Below, in pieces: positions 26,378 to 36,700 of a DNA stretch of 64,000 nt (the first letter of the stretch is position 1; each line of letters starts with the position of its first letter). The notes under the pieces were generated by a model. That model ran no database searches and was not told the DNA's origin. It was given only the letters and a program-made list of their open reading frames with translations. The stretch covers positions 114,305 through 178,304 of the forward strand of contig CAVUNL010000009.1 in NCBI GenBank assembly GCA_963742795.1, written 5' to 3'. The DNA comes from Palsa-504 sp963742795 (lineage in GTDB: Bacteria; Actinomycetota; Actinomycetes; Streptosporangiales; Streptosporangiaceae). The position numbers were made by a program, and so were the translations under genes.

Positions 26378-29300
26378 AGGAGGGCCAGAGCTTCTGGGGT
26401 TGGTACGCGCCAGTGATCGTGAGCTTTGGCACAAAAGGCTTGAACGGGCTCTCCTTCTGCGCCGGGCTCGGCGGCGTTGTCGGCGTTTTTTGCGGCTCCT
26501 GCTCGGACGCTGTCTTATTGGCGTCGGGGGTGGCAGTGTTTGGCGGCTTCTGGTCAGTTGGCGGTTGGGCACCGGCCGTCTGCTGTGGTGCCTCTTGCGG
26601 TTGGCCCTTGTCTACTGTGATTAGGGCTAGTAGCTTTTCTTTGTCCTCATTTACCTTGTCCTGGGCCGTATTCAGTGCGTCCGTATCCTTGTCCAGCTTG
26701 GCTTGCTCGGCTTGTATCGCCTTCTCGGCCTTATCCACCGCCGGCCCGCTTTTATAAAAGGCGTCGACAAACTTAGCTAGGCCAGCTTTTAGCTGAGCCT
26801 GGTCGGCACCTACCTGTTTCGCGAGCTTAATCACGGTTTTTTCGTCTTTACTCAAGGTGTCTGCCGCTTTGGCCACATCTGCCGCTTTGGCCGCGTCTTT
26901 TTTCTTGGTGTTGTCGGCGCCCGTGGCATCAACACCATTCGTGCCTCTCGGGTCACGCAACCGAATTGGATTCCCGCGCACGTGCGCGTACAGGTTCACA
27001 CCGTCGGCCAGGCCAGCTGGATCGCAGCTGGTCCACCGGGCTAGCCAGGGCGCATAGTACCGGGCGCCGTGATAGTAGAGGCCGGTCTGGATGTCGCGTT
27101 CCTGGCCGGTATAGCGGTAGCGCTTAGGAGCCTGGATGCCGGCTCGTACGGCCTGATAGGAGGTGCTGCCGTACGGGTAGTACTCCTCGTAGCTGATTAC
27201 CCGGGCATCCTGGTCCAGTTCGAACATCGACGACCCGAGGTGGTTGCTGAGCTGGTACCGGATCAGTTCGCGCGGACCGCTGTCAGTGCCTGCGGTCCGA
27301 GTCTCGACCAGGGCGATACGTTGCTTGTCGTCACGGACGCTCAGGGTTTCGCGTTCGAGGGTGACCGCGCCGTGGGTGTCGTATTCCCGGTAGACCTCGA
27401 AAGGACCGACGTAGATCCGCTCGGACTTGCCAGAAGCATGGGCGCCGTTGGCCGCGCGCTCGGTCGCCTTGCGCGCCCGCTGCCCGGCCGCGTCATAGAC
27501 GTAGTAGGTGGTCTCCGGAACGCCAGGGCCATCCGCCTGGCGGGCAGTCGCGTGCAGCCGGTCATACTCGTCCCACCGAAGGACCGGGATCTCCGGCATC
27601 GCAGTGATGTTGCCTTGCTCGTCGTAGCGGAACCGTTCCGGCTCGGTCATGGCCCGGGCGGAGCTGACGCCGGTCAGCCGGTTGCTGTGCCGCGTAGGTT
27701 CAAGCAGGCTCGGATCGCGGTAACCGTAGTCGCGGGTCCAGCCGCCGTAGGCCTGGTCAGCGGAACGGTGGGCCAACCGCAGCAGGTTGCCGACCTCATC
27801 GTAGACGTACCGTTCGGTGTAGCGTGCCATCGCGGTACCGTCGCCCGGCTGCGGCAGGCCTACCCGCGGGCTGTCGGTGGCCGACGGCGGGACGGGTCCG
27901 CGCGTCCCGGCGGCGGCCTGGCCGAGGTGCTCGCGACCGGTGGCCTCGATCAGCCGGTACAGCGCGTCGTAGGTGTAGCAGGCGGACGGGTCGACCACCC
28001 GGTTGCGGAAGAAGATCCGCTGCTGGGCATCGTCGCGGATCAGCACGGGGTTCTCGACCGGGTCGTAGGTGTAGCGCAGATCCTGCAGGCGCTCTGCACC
28101 ACGCAGCGCCGTCAGGCTGGCCAGCCGGAACGTCAGCGGGTTGTACACGTACCGGCACACGCTCCCGTTGCCGTAGGAAACCAGGGTGCGCTGGCCGCGT
28201 GCATTATAGTCGATGTGCGCGACGAACGTGGTGGTCTCGGCGGCGCCGCGGAGTCGGCTATTCACCCGGTCGAGCTGGCTGGCCTGGTTGTAGGACGGCA
28301 AGACCACGCTGCCGTCCGGGCTGGTCATGCTGATCGCCCGGTTGAGCGCGTCGTAGCTGGTGTGGCTGGCGTAGTCCCGTTCCTCCAGCGGGACCTGCGC
28401 CGCCCAGTCGATCACGTCGCGGTAGATCGCGGCGAACCTGCGGCTGGTCAGGAGCAGGTTGCCCTTGAAGTCGTAGGCTCCCTGGATGGTCAGGCCGGCG
28501 CCGTCGTACTGCGCCGCGACCCGGGTGCGCAGGTTCCTGGCCTCGGCGTCGGGCACGCTCTCGCCGTATTCGGTCCGCGTCGGCAGCGCCTGGCCGGTGA
28601 TGCCGGGACCAGCGACGTAGGTGCGCACGGGGCGGCGCAGCGCGTCGTACTCGGTCTGGAACGTGAACCCGCGCGAGTTCCGGGAGTAGACGGACTTGCC
28701 GGTCACGTCGGGCAGGAGCAGGCCGCCGCCGGTGTCCATGCCGGCGTGCGTCACCTGCCCTGACGTCATGGTGTAGCCGTAGCGCACGACCGCGCGGTCC
28801 AGTGCGTCGCGGACCTCGTGCTGGTTGCCCTGGATGTCCAGCAGGCTCCGTGTTCGGCAGTACTGGTCGGTGAGGCCGCCCTGCCCGGCCGGTACACGGT
28901 TATGCGCCACGGCCAGGAAGGTCCGGCCGAGCGTGTCCAGCCAGGCCCGGGCCGGGGTGTCGGCGTGCGGGACGGTCTGCTCGGCGGCGCCTCGCGCAGC
29001 CGAGCCAAGCGCGCCTCCGATGCGTTGCGCGTACCAGGTCGCCCACCCGCCCGGCCGCTGGCTGAGCGCCGCAAGGTAGCGGCCGGCGTAGCCGGCCACG
29101 TCCGGGTCCTGGCGCGGGTCGAGCAGCAGGGTATCGTTGCCGTCCCAGGCGTCCTGACGCCACGGGTCGAAGACGGTCTTGCCGTAGCTGTCGTCCGGGT
29201 GCAGGGTAGCCACCACCCGGCCGACCGGATCGTAGAACAGGACCGCGCTGATGCCAGTGGCGCGGGCGAATTCGAAGCCGGGCGTGGCGGCGAAGAACGG

Positions 29301-32300
29301 CTCGTACTTACGGACCGGGAGTCCCTTGTTGTTGAAGACGGTCCAGCCGCTGCCGATCCACCGGTGCTCGAGGACGGGTCCGCCGTCAGTGACCGGCCCG
29401 GACGCCGCCTGGCCTTTGCGCTGGATCACCCGGCCGAAGCCGTCCGAGTAGCTGAACGAACGCTGGATCTTCGTGTGCTGGTCCGGTGGCAGGTCGCTGA
29501 CATGGGTCTCGCGGGCGAGCACGGCTGCTCCGGTCGGCTGCGGCTGGGGCTCGCCGCGGGTGCGCCGATAGGCGTCAAGGTCGTAAAGCATCCGGGTGGT
29601 CGCCTGGCCGAGCAGCTCGTGCGCGTTGGCGAACGGGTCGGCGTAGTACGCGCCGACCACTGCAGGTTCCGGATCCGGGTCGAAGCCCTCAAGGGAGTCG
29701 CCGAGGTGTTCCTCCGGCTTGCCCATCGCGGCGGTGCCGCTGACCCGGCCGAGCGTGTCGAAGGTGACGGCGGTCCGGTTCCGGTTCGGGTCGCTGACCA
29801 GACGCGGCGCCAGCACCCGGTAGTTGTTGCCGTCGGTCGTCAGGTGGCCAGAGGCGTCCCGCTCTCCGGCCGTGATCATGTTGCCGAGCGGGTCGCGGGT
29901 CTGCGCGACGAGCAGGTTGTAGCGGTCATAGCTGACGACTGTGGTGTGGCCGAACGGGTCACGAAACCGGTGCGGCCGGAAGAAGTTCCGGCGGGCGTAG
30001 CCGAGTTCGGCGGCCGGGCCGTCAGGATCGTCAGGGGAGTAGAACACCCGGCCCGAAGGGAGCCACCAGGTCTCGCCGTCCCTTATGTAGCCAGCGGCCG
30101 TGAGCATCCTGGCGTCCACCTGGTCTCCGTACAGGTATGTGGTCAGGCTCCTGGTGAAGGCCTGACGGTAGCTGCGGTACGGCAGTGCGAGTGGCTCGAG
30201 GATGCCCAGCGGAAGCGCACCGGACATGTCATCACGCCGGTAGCGGACCCTGCTGCGGGAGATGAGCCGCCGCGCTGGTGCAGGCAGCTCCGAGCGGCTG
30301 GCATTCCAGTCCTGGAAGGGCAGCTCGGCGTTAATCGCAACCAGGTCATCGCGCAGGTCAGAGAACCCGAACAGGACGCCGCAAGGATGCAGGCCGACGA
30401 TCTCGAAGGTTCTCGTCTCGGCTGGCATCGGGGTGCGGTGAGCATCGGGCTGTTCCACCGGGTTGGTGTAATCGTTCACGGTGTGCGTGAGCCTTATGGC
30501 CCGTTCGGCCTCTTGGTCTTCTTCGTTGAGAGCCGGGTCGGGGAACCTGCGGCCGTAAGCGGCCGACGCCGACCGCAGCGGGTTGCCGTAGTCGTCCACG
30601 GCCAGCACCAGGTCGTGGGTGATCCGGGGGTCGGCCCGCGGCTCCTCGTCCACCCGGTAGAGTGCACGCTCGTAGTGCGCGGTGACGGTCTCGCGGCCAT
30701 GGGTCAGGTAGACGGCGTGGTAGTTCTGCGGCCCGTCTGGCCGCGACTCGGTGCCCGGCTGGAGCAACTCGATCGTGTAGTTGTGCTCGGTGACGATGTA
30801 CGGCCGGGGTTCGGCCTCGGTGCCGTCGAGTCCGTAAACCTCCTCGCGCAGCGGCAGGCCCTTCAGCGCCCGGCAGGCCTCGCGGGCCTCATTCCGCGAC
30901 AGCCGCCACGGCCGAGGTGCCTGCCCGGTCAGTCGCAGCGTGTCGGGCAGCGCGGTGTCGGGCAGGTCCGGGCCGCCGCCGCCGGGCTGGCGGTAGTACT
31001 CGTGCGCGTACAGCCGGGTAACCCGGTCCTCGCCGGGGAACACGCCGGTATGCAGCCAGGTGCGGGTCAGTACCGGCGGCAGGTCCGTGCCCGGGTCCAG
31101 GTTGGCGAAATCGCCCCGGGTGCCCTCAAGCACCGCGAGTTCCTCGGTGTCCCACTGCTCGACCAGGCCGAAGCCGCGGAACTCGCGCTCGAAACCGTCG
31201 TAGTAACCGTGGTGGTAGGCGCGGCGAGTGGTGAACTTGTTGTGGTTGATCCGGTCGATGGTCTCCACCCGCTCGACCACCTGCACGGGGAACGGCAGCC
31301 GGGTCGCCCACGGTCGCCCGGCCGCCTGGTCCTCAAGGTAGAACCGGGTGGACGGCGCGTAGCTGACCCTGGTCTCCGCGCCCAGGTTGTTGACCATCTC
31401 GGTAAGCATGTATGGCTTGCCCGCAGCCATCAGGTCGATATAGCGCACCTGCCGGCCGGAGTCGCTGGGCAGCGGAGAGGACCAGACCAGGCAAGCGGTG
31501 CCCCGGCCGAGCAAGTCGGCCACCATGACCTGGGCCAGGCTGTCCAGGCGCGGGAACGCGTGCGGTAGCGTGTGCGGTTCGCCGAAGCCGTTGCCCGACT
31601 GGTTGAGGTACAGCCGGGTGCCGTCGGGGTGCAGGTAGACCAGGTCCGCGGCGCCCGTGCCGTCCACGTCGGCCAGCCGCACCCGCCGCTGGTCGAAACG
31701 GCCGGGTTCGTCCAGCGTGGGGCTGCCGTCCATGGTCACCTTCGCGCCGAACCGGCCGAACCCGAGGTTGGGCCAGTAGCAGACCTCGTCGTTGCGCACC
31801 CGGACCAGGTCGGACAGGCCGTCGCCGGACATGTCGGCTAGGTAGATGGTCTGCTCGGGGTCGGCGAGCATCAGGCGGGGGCCCTGCTCTTCGCCCCACG
31901 GATGGTAGGCCCGCCTGGCGGGTCCGAAGCCCTCGTAGCCGAACGAGGGGTACCAGGTGAACGCGTCGTCACCGGTGATCAGCACGTCGGCCAGGCCGTC
32001 GCCGTCCAGGTCGACCATGCGCAGCTCAGGGTCGTCCCATGCGATGTTCGGCTGCGATCCGAACAGGCGGAACGGCCGCCAGTCGCGTTCGTGGGTCCGC
32101 TCGTAGAAGCCGGCCATCGGGGCGCCGAGTTCGGCCAGATCCAGGTGGCCGTCGCCGGCCAGGTCGAGCAGCTGCTGGCGCCCGTGGCCGCTGACGTCAG
32201 CCAGGGCAGGCTGTGCCGCGAGCATGCGCCCGGGCGCGAACCGCCCGTTACCCAGGTTGGCCTTGTAGAGCCAGGCGCCGCCCTGGCGGGCCAGGACGCC

Positions 32301-33716
32301 GGACAGGCCCTCGCCGTCCAGGTCGACCCACTGGTAGGCCGCCCCGCCGATCCCGGTGGGCAGGTTCTGCAGCGCGTCCGCGCCGAGGTCGCGGGGCTCG
32401 TGGCCGATGACGGCCTCACTGTAGCGGAACTCCAGCGGCGGCCACGACTCGGCCCGGTAGCCGCCGGAGCAGCGCTTGTACCCGGTCAGCGTCACCGAGG
32501 CCACCGTGGTCATGCCGCTGCCGGCGGTCTCTCGGTAGGCCAGGTCGGTGGAGCGTACCAGGCAGTCGGCGCCGACACCCGGCTCGCCGGGGAAGTGATG
32601 AAACATCAGCACACGGTGGCACCGCCGGTAGGTGCGAACCTCGAAGCCCGGCCGGTAGGTGGAGAACGGGTCGGGGCGGCATGGCCACGACCGGCTGGGT
32701 TCAGGCTGCGGGGCGTGCTGGTCGTGGTCGCCGTAGTCGAAGACGACTTCGAACATCCAGTCGCTGGCGTCCCGGTCGGCCCGTTCGGCATCGTCCTTGC
32801 TGTTGGCGGCACCGGCCGCCTCCGGCCACGGGGTCCGGTTGCCGTACCTGACCCGCTTTGGGTAGCGGCCCGCTGACCTGGACTTCTCGGTGCGGTTTTG
32901 TTCGCTGGCCAGTCCGGCCGGTACGCCGACGCTGTCCTCCGCCACGTAGTCGTATAGCGCGGCGTTGCCGACGTCGTCGTAGGTCTCGCAGATCAGCCAG
33001 CTGAACACGCGGGAGGGGTCGGCCGGATCGGCGACGCGGCTGCCGGGGGTGGCGCCGTACACGGTCGTGACGTTGCCCGAGCTGATCGACCGCCAGTGGG
33101 TCTCGCCCGAGCTGAGGTCCCTCCAGCGCTCGATCCTGGCGAACAGGCTCTCCACCCGCGGCCGGTACCGCTGGACCTCATACTGCCTGCCGTCCAGGCT
33201 CCGTCGCTCCGGCGCCTGGACCCAGGCCCTATCGCGCTCCGCGCGGACGGGAACCAGGTCCTCGGCCCCGCTGAGGATAAAGGTGTCCTGGTCAGGGTCG
33301 TCCGAATAGCGGGGCAATCCCTTGTCGGTCTTGCGGGTGATGGCCGGCAGCGAGACTTTCCAGCCCAGCCCGAACGGGCCGTTGCCCGCACCGGAGTCGT
33401 AGGTCAGGCTCAGCGACGGGCCGAACCCGGCGCGCCCGGGGCTGGTCGCCACCGGGACGGTCAGGCTGGCGGTGCCGGTGGCGGCGATGACCGAGAAATT
33501 CTCCCCGATGTCACGGATGGCGCCACCGCCCTTGGGCAGCGACACCGACGGCGGCGCGGGTGGGCCACCTGCGGCTGGCTGCCACGCCCCTCCCTGCCCG
33601 CTGCCGGCGGACCCAGCGGGAGTGCCTGGGCGGCCAGGGTCGGCCCGGTCGGCGGGCACAGCCTCGGCGGCACCGCTGGTCGGCTCGGGTGACGCCGTGG
33701 GGTCAACGGGCATCAT
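26316..33716 (-). CDS. Tc toxin TcB-TcC fusion (SpvB/TcdB/RHS protein)
   Basis: 2,466 aa. A Pro/Ala-rich start precedes an SpvB domain (about 55-340; GGGAIRDIGENFSVIAATGT, FGPSLSLTYDSGAGNGPFGL). FG-GAP-like repeats follow (about 455-700; DLDGDGLADVLI, DMSGDGLSDLVRV, DVDGTGAADLVYL), then the TcdB middle region (about 700-1000), many RHS/YD repeats (about 1260-2200) and the RHS core end YRYTGQERDIQTGLYYHGAR to DPRG (2258). In Tc toxins this part forms a hollow shell that holds the C-terminal toxin and releases it by self-cleavage at the core. The remaining 208 residues are the variable toxin domain: a Lys/Ala/Asp coiled coil, then a Pro/Gln/Thr-rich linker, in codons of lower GC. The reading is cut by a frameshift (see 26134). 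The start ATG lies 3 nt after the TcA stop with GGAGGG upstream. Confidence 0.9.
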   Translation of the reverse strand: MMPVDPTASPEPTSGAAEAVPADRADPGRPGTPAGSAGSGQGGAWQPAAGGPPAPPSVSLPKGGGAIRDIGENFSVIAATGTASLTVPVATSPGRAGFGPSLSLTYDSGAGNGPFGLGWKVSLPAITRKTDKGLPRYSDDPDQDTFILSGAEDLVPVRAERDRAWVQAPERRSLDGRQYEVQRYRPRVESLFARIERWRDLSSGETHWRSISSGNVTTVYGATPGSRVADPADPSRVFSWLICETYDDVGNAALYDYVAEDSVGVPAGLASEQNRTEKSRSAGRYPKRVRYGNRTPWPEAAGAANSKDDAERADRDASDWMFEVVFDYGDHDQHAPQPEPSRSWPCRPDPFSTYRPGFEVRTYRRCHRVLMFHHFPGEPGVGADCLVRSTDLAYRETAGSGMTTVASVTLTGYKRCSGGYRAESWPPLEFRYSEAVIGHEPRDLGADALQNLPTGIGGAAYQWVDLDGEGLSGVLARQGGAWLYKANLGNGRFAPGRMLAAQPALADVSGHGRQQLLDLAGDGHLDLAELGAPMAGFYERTHERDWRPFRLFGSQPNIAWDDPELRMVDLDGDGLADVLITGDDAFTWYPSFGYEGFGPARRAYHPWGEEQGPRLMLADPEQTIYLADMSGDGLSDLVRVRNDEVCYWPNLGFGRFGAKVTMDGSPTLDEPGRFDQRRVRLADVDGTGAADLVYLHPDGTRLYLNQSGNGFGEPHTLPHAFPRLDSLAQVMVADLLGRGTACLVWSSPLPSDSGRQVRYIDLMAAGKPYMLTEMVNNLGAETRVSYAPSTRFYLEDQAAGRPWATRLPFPVQVVERVETIDRINHNKFTTRRAYHHGYYDGFEREFRGFGLVEQWDTEELAVLEGTRGDFANLDPGTDLPPVLTRTWLHTGVFPGEDRVTRLYAHEYYRQPGGGGPDLPDTALPDTLRLTGQAPRPWRLSRNEAREACRALKGLPLREEVYGLDGTEAEPRPYIVTEHNYTIELLQPGTESRPDGPQNYHAVYLTHGRETVTAHYERALYRVDEEPRADPRITHDLVLAVDDYGNPLRSASAAYGRRFPDPALNEEDQEAERAIRLTHTVNDYTNPVEQPDAHRTPMPAETRTFEIVGLHPCGVLFGFSDLRDDLVAINAELPFQDWNASRSELPAPARRLISRSRVRYRRDDMSGALPLGILEPLALPYRSYRQAFTRSLTTYLYGDQVDARMLTAAGYIRDGETWWLPSGRVFYSPDDPDGPAAELGYARRNFFRPHRFRDPFGHTTVVSYDRYNLLVAQTRDPLGNMITAGERDASGHLTTDGNNYRVLAPRLVSDPNRNRTAVTFDTLGRVSGTAAMGKPEEHLGDSLEGFDPDPEPAVVGAYYADPFANAHELLGQATTRMLYDLDAYRRTRGEPQPQPTGAAVLARETHVSDLPPDQHTKIQRSFSYSDGFGRVIQRKGQAASGPVTDGGPVLEHRWIGSGWTVFNNKGLPVRKYEPFFAATPGFEFARATGISAVLFYDPVGRVVATLHPDDSYGKTVFDPWRQDAWDGNDTLLLDPRQDPDVAGYAGRYLAALSQRPGGWATWYAQRIGGALGSAARGAAEQTVPHADTPARAWLDTLGRTFLAVAHNRVPAGQGGLTDQYCRTRSLLDIQGNQHEVRDALDRAVVRYGYTMTSGQVTHAGMDTGGGLLLPDVTGKSVYSRNSRGFTFQTEYDALRRPVRTYVAGPGITGQALPTRTEYGESVPDAEARNLRTRVAAQYDGAGLTIQGAYDFKGNLLLTSRRFAAIYRDVIDWAAQVPLEERDYASHTSYDALNRAISMTSPDGSVVLPSYNQASQLDRVNSRLRGAAETTTFVAHIDYNARGQRTLVSYGNGSVCRYVYNPLTFRLASLTALRGAERLQDLRYTYDPVENPVLIRDDAQQRIFFRNRVVDPSACYTYDALYRLIEATGREHLGQAAAGTRGPVPPSATDSPRVGLPQPGDGTAMARYTERYVYDEVGNLLRLAHRSADQAYGGWTRDYGYRDPSLLEPTRHSNRLTGVSSARAMTEPERFRYDEQGNITAMPEIPVLRWDEYDRLHATARQADGPGVPETTYYVYDAAGQRARKATERAANGAHASGKSERIYVGPFEVYREYDTHGAVTLERETLSVRDDKQRIALVETRTAGTDSGPRELIRYQLSNHLGSSMFELDQDARVISYEEYYPYGSTSYQAVRAGIQAPKRYRYTGQERDIQTGLYYHGARYYAPWLARWTSCDPAGLADGVNLYAHVRGNPIRLRDPRGTNGVDATGADNTKKKDAAKAADVAKAADTLSKDEKTVIKLAKQVGADQAQLKAGLAKFVDAFYKSGPAVDKAEKAIQAEQAKLDKDTDALNTAQDKVNEDKEKLLALITVDKGQPQEAPQQTAGAQPPTDQKPPNTATPDANKTASEQEPQKTPTTPPSPAQKESPFKPFVPKLTITGAYQPQKLWPSSPRRAHHHRSRAISSARGLI

Positions 33717-33719
33717 CGC

Positions 33720-36700
33720 TCAGCCCTCCAGGCCGGGAGAAGTCCGGCTCCAAGGCTCCTTATCCCGGGGCGCGACGTCGTAGCTGGTCAGCACGAATAC
33801 GTTGCGGATCTCGCCTGCTTCCTGCGGGATCTCAAAGGTGCAGGTCGCGGAGCGACCGTCCCACAAGGGCCCGAGCGGGCGCTCGCGCAGGTCGACCGTG
33901 CCCTGGAAGTAGCCGGGCCACCCGTCGCTCGCGACGCACTTAACCTCGGCGGTTGCGTCATGCTCGGCGTCGTCGCGCCAGAAGCGCACCAGGTGGTGGC
34001 GTCCAGGTCCGGCATCGGGAGCGGCGAACACCAGCGTGAGCCGGTCGATGTTCCGGACGGGCCGCCCGGGGACGAACGGGAACATGGCCGCGGTGAAATG
34101 CAGCCGCAGGCGCCGCGGCCGGTGCCGACCGCCATCGCGGTCGCCGTTCGCAGCGGATTCGCGCAACGCGGGCCAGGCGTCGGGGAAATCGTGGCGTACA
34201 TCGAAGAACCGGAGCCCGTCGCCGGGAAGCCGGCCGCGGGCGGCGCGGGCGGCGGCTTCGCGGAGCAGGGGGCCGCCGGGACGCGCGGTGTGGTGGTGAT
34301 GCAGGACGAAGTCCGTCATCGTGTCGGGGTCGAAATAGTTGTTCTCGAACGGCACCTCGATGAGCATCCGGGCGGCCGCGCCGCGGAACTCGAACGGCAG
34401 GTATCGCTCGTCGCGGAAGCTGAGCTCGAACAGGCCCGAGTCATTCTGGCCGCTGGACGTGGCGATCGATTCGCGCGCGTCGTACTCGTGCACGAACCGC
34501 GGGTCATCGAGGCAGGGCTCGTATTCGTCGTGCTCCCGGCCGCCGGAGCAGCAGCACCGCTGCGCGGGCGGGCGGAGCTCGGGGCTGATCCGGGTGGCGC
34601 TGCTGAGCAGGGTCAGGCGGCAGTGCACGCCGGTGTACGGGCCCGCGACGCACGGCACCGTTACCGCGATGTCCTTGGTCCTGCGCAGGTAGTGGCCCGG
34701 GTAGTCGAGGTCGAACCGCCACTCCTCGATGCTGATCTGGCAGCGGCCGGTAATCCGCAGCTCCATGTACGCGACGGGGAAGTCCTGTCGCAGCGAGAAG
34801 TGCTTGGTGAGCTCGAGTTCACGCCGGTTCTCGTCGTAGTAGGCCGTCTCCATGCGCCGCAGTGCAAGCTCGAGGCGCTCACCCGCCATGAGCCCTTCGT
34901 GCAGGTTGTCCCAGCCTTCTTCGGGCAGGAACTGGCGGTGCGTGTAGCCGAGGTCGAAGTTGAAGCACCGCTCGGCTTCCCGTGCTTTGTGCCAGGCCAG
35001 CAGGTACATCTGGCGATGCACGGCGAGGGTTTCTCGCTGCAGCCACAGATACAGGTCGGCAGCGGTGAACTTGTCGCGCAGGAAGTCGAGCACCTCTGAT
35101 GCGTGCTCGAGCTGTCGCTGCTGATTGTTGAGCTCGCGCATGGCCTTGTCCCGGCGCCGGTGCGCGCCCAGGATCTCAAGCTCGTTCTTCTGGATGTCGA
35201 TCGGCAGCTTCTGCATCTGGTGCAGCCATTCGACGGCGCGACGCTCCCAGCCTGCCTGCGTCAGGTCCATCGCGGCGGTGGTGCTGAATATGTCACCGAC
35301 TGCTTGCATGATCCGGGCGACGGCTTCGAAGACGTGCGCCAGCTTGCTCCCCACCGGTACCGAGGTGCCGCTGGACATGGCCCCGACGAACGGGTCCGGG
35401 ATGAGGTTCATGATCTCGCCCTCGGCCTCGGTCTCGTTGGCGCTCGTGCGGGCCGCCAGGGCGTTGGTGGTGAGGTCCTGGTTCTGGATCTCGTTGTTGA
35501 TCAGGCCGTTCTGGTACAGGTTGACGTAGTAGAGCAGCTCCGCCTGGCTGAGGTCTTTGGTCTGCTGCAGCGCCTGGACCTGCCAGTCGGCGTCGCGCCA
35601 CTCGTCCTGCCGGATGGCGATGCCCAGCGCCAGCATTTCTCGCTCCTGCTCCGCGTGGATGGAAGCAAGGTATTCGGCGTCGCCCTTTTCGTGCGCGGAC
35701 AGCTGCGCCGCGGCCATCTCCCGGACTCGGCTGGCCAGTTCGATGGCCTTCGGGATCTGGGCCAGGAACCGGTACGGACTGGGCCGGCAGCACAGGTCTT
35801 CATCGTCGCAGCAGTCACCGCCGCAGGAGCAGCGGACGGCCGCGGTCTGACCGCGGCCGTCCCCGAAGTACGGCATGTCCCGGCCGGGTCGGCCGTTGCG
35901 GATCCGTTCGGCGTTGACGGATCGGTGAACGAGCTCAAGCCGGTCCGCAATCACGTCGTAGAGGTCCATGAGCTGCGGGTTCAGCGGCGCATAGGCCGGC
36001 ACGAAGTCGGTCACCGTGGCTGGGGAGGCAGACTCAGGGAGCAGGATAGACCGCGGCCGAACGCCGGTGATGCGGGCTGCCGTGTCATACATGATGCGTG
36101 CCTGCTGGAACGCCTCCGGCGACCGGTGGCAGCGCATCAGGGCGTCCCCGGCCTCGACAAGCGTCCGGCAGTAGAGCAGCGTCACGGCTCGGTTCCGCGC
36201 GCCCTGCTCGGTAACGTGCGTGGCGTCGCAGCATCCGCCTGGGCGTGCTGGTTGCGTGCCGTCCGTCGGTGTGGCGCTCGGCGTCGATCCGCCCCGGACG
36301 ACGGCGTCGGGCTCCAGTCCAACCGTGGTCCCCGTGGGCATGGTCGCGGTCCCCGTGGTCGTGGTGGTGGTTGTCGTGGCCGTCGTCGTGGTCATGGTTG
36401 TTGTGGTCTCGGTACCGTTGGGGCAATGCACCCAGGTGCAGTCGTACTGGAGTGGATCGAACGCGCGCCGGTACCATCTCAGGGCCAGGTCGTGGGCGCA
36501 GCGGGCCCGCAGCGCGTCGGCGATGGCCAGCGCGGGGGCGAACCACGAGGCGGGGAAGAGCCGGGCGCCCGGCTCGTAGTAGGCGAAGAACGGGTACGAC
36601 GGAAGCCCGCCCGGGTAGCTGGTACTAGGCGTCTTCGGCTTCAGGACCTGGGGCAGCGCGACCGCTTCGTCCCGCGGAAGGTCGTAACGGAAGCCTGGCG

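Noticed and set aside
28818..31568. 916-aa plus-strand ORF (and 27069-28763, 31902-32876)
   Set aside because: Antisense shadows of the TcB-TcC gene, created by GC-rich third positions; no motifs or ribosome sites.
36320..36430. GTGGTC-rich simple repeat as a possible regulatory repeat
   Set aside because: It is the coding sequence of the poly-Thr stretch in TcA read on the other strand.
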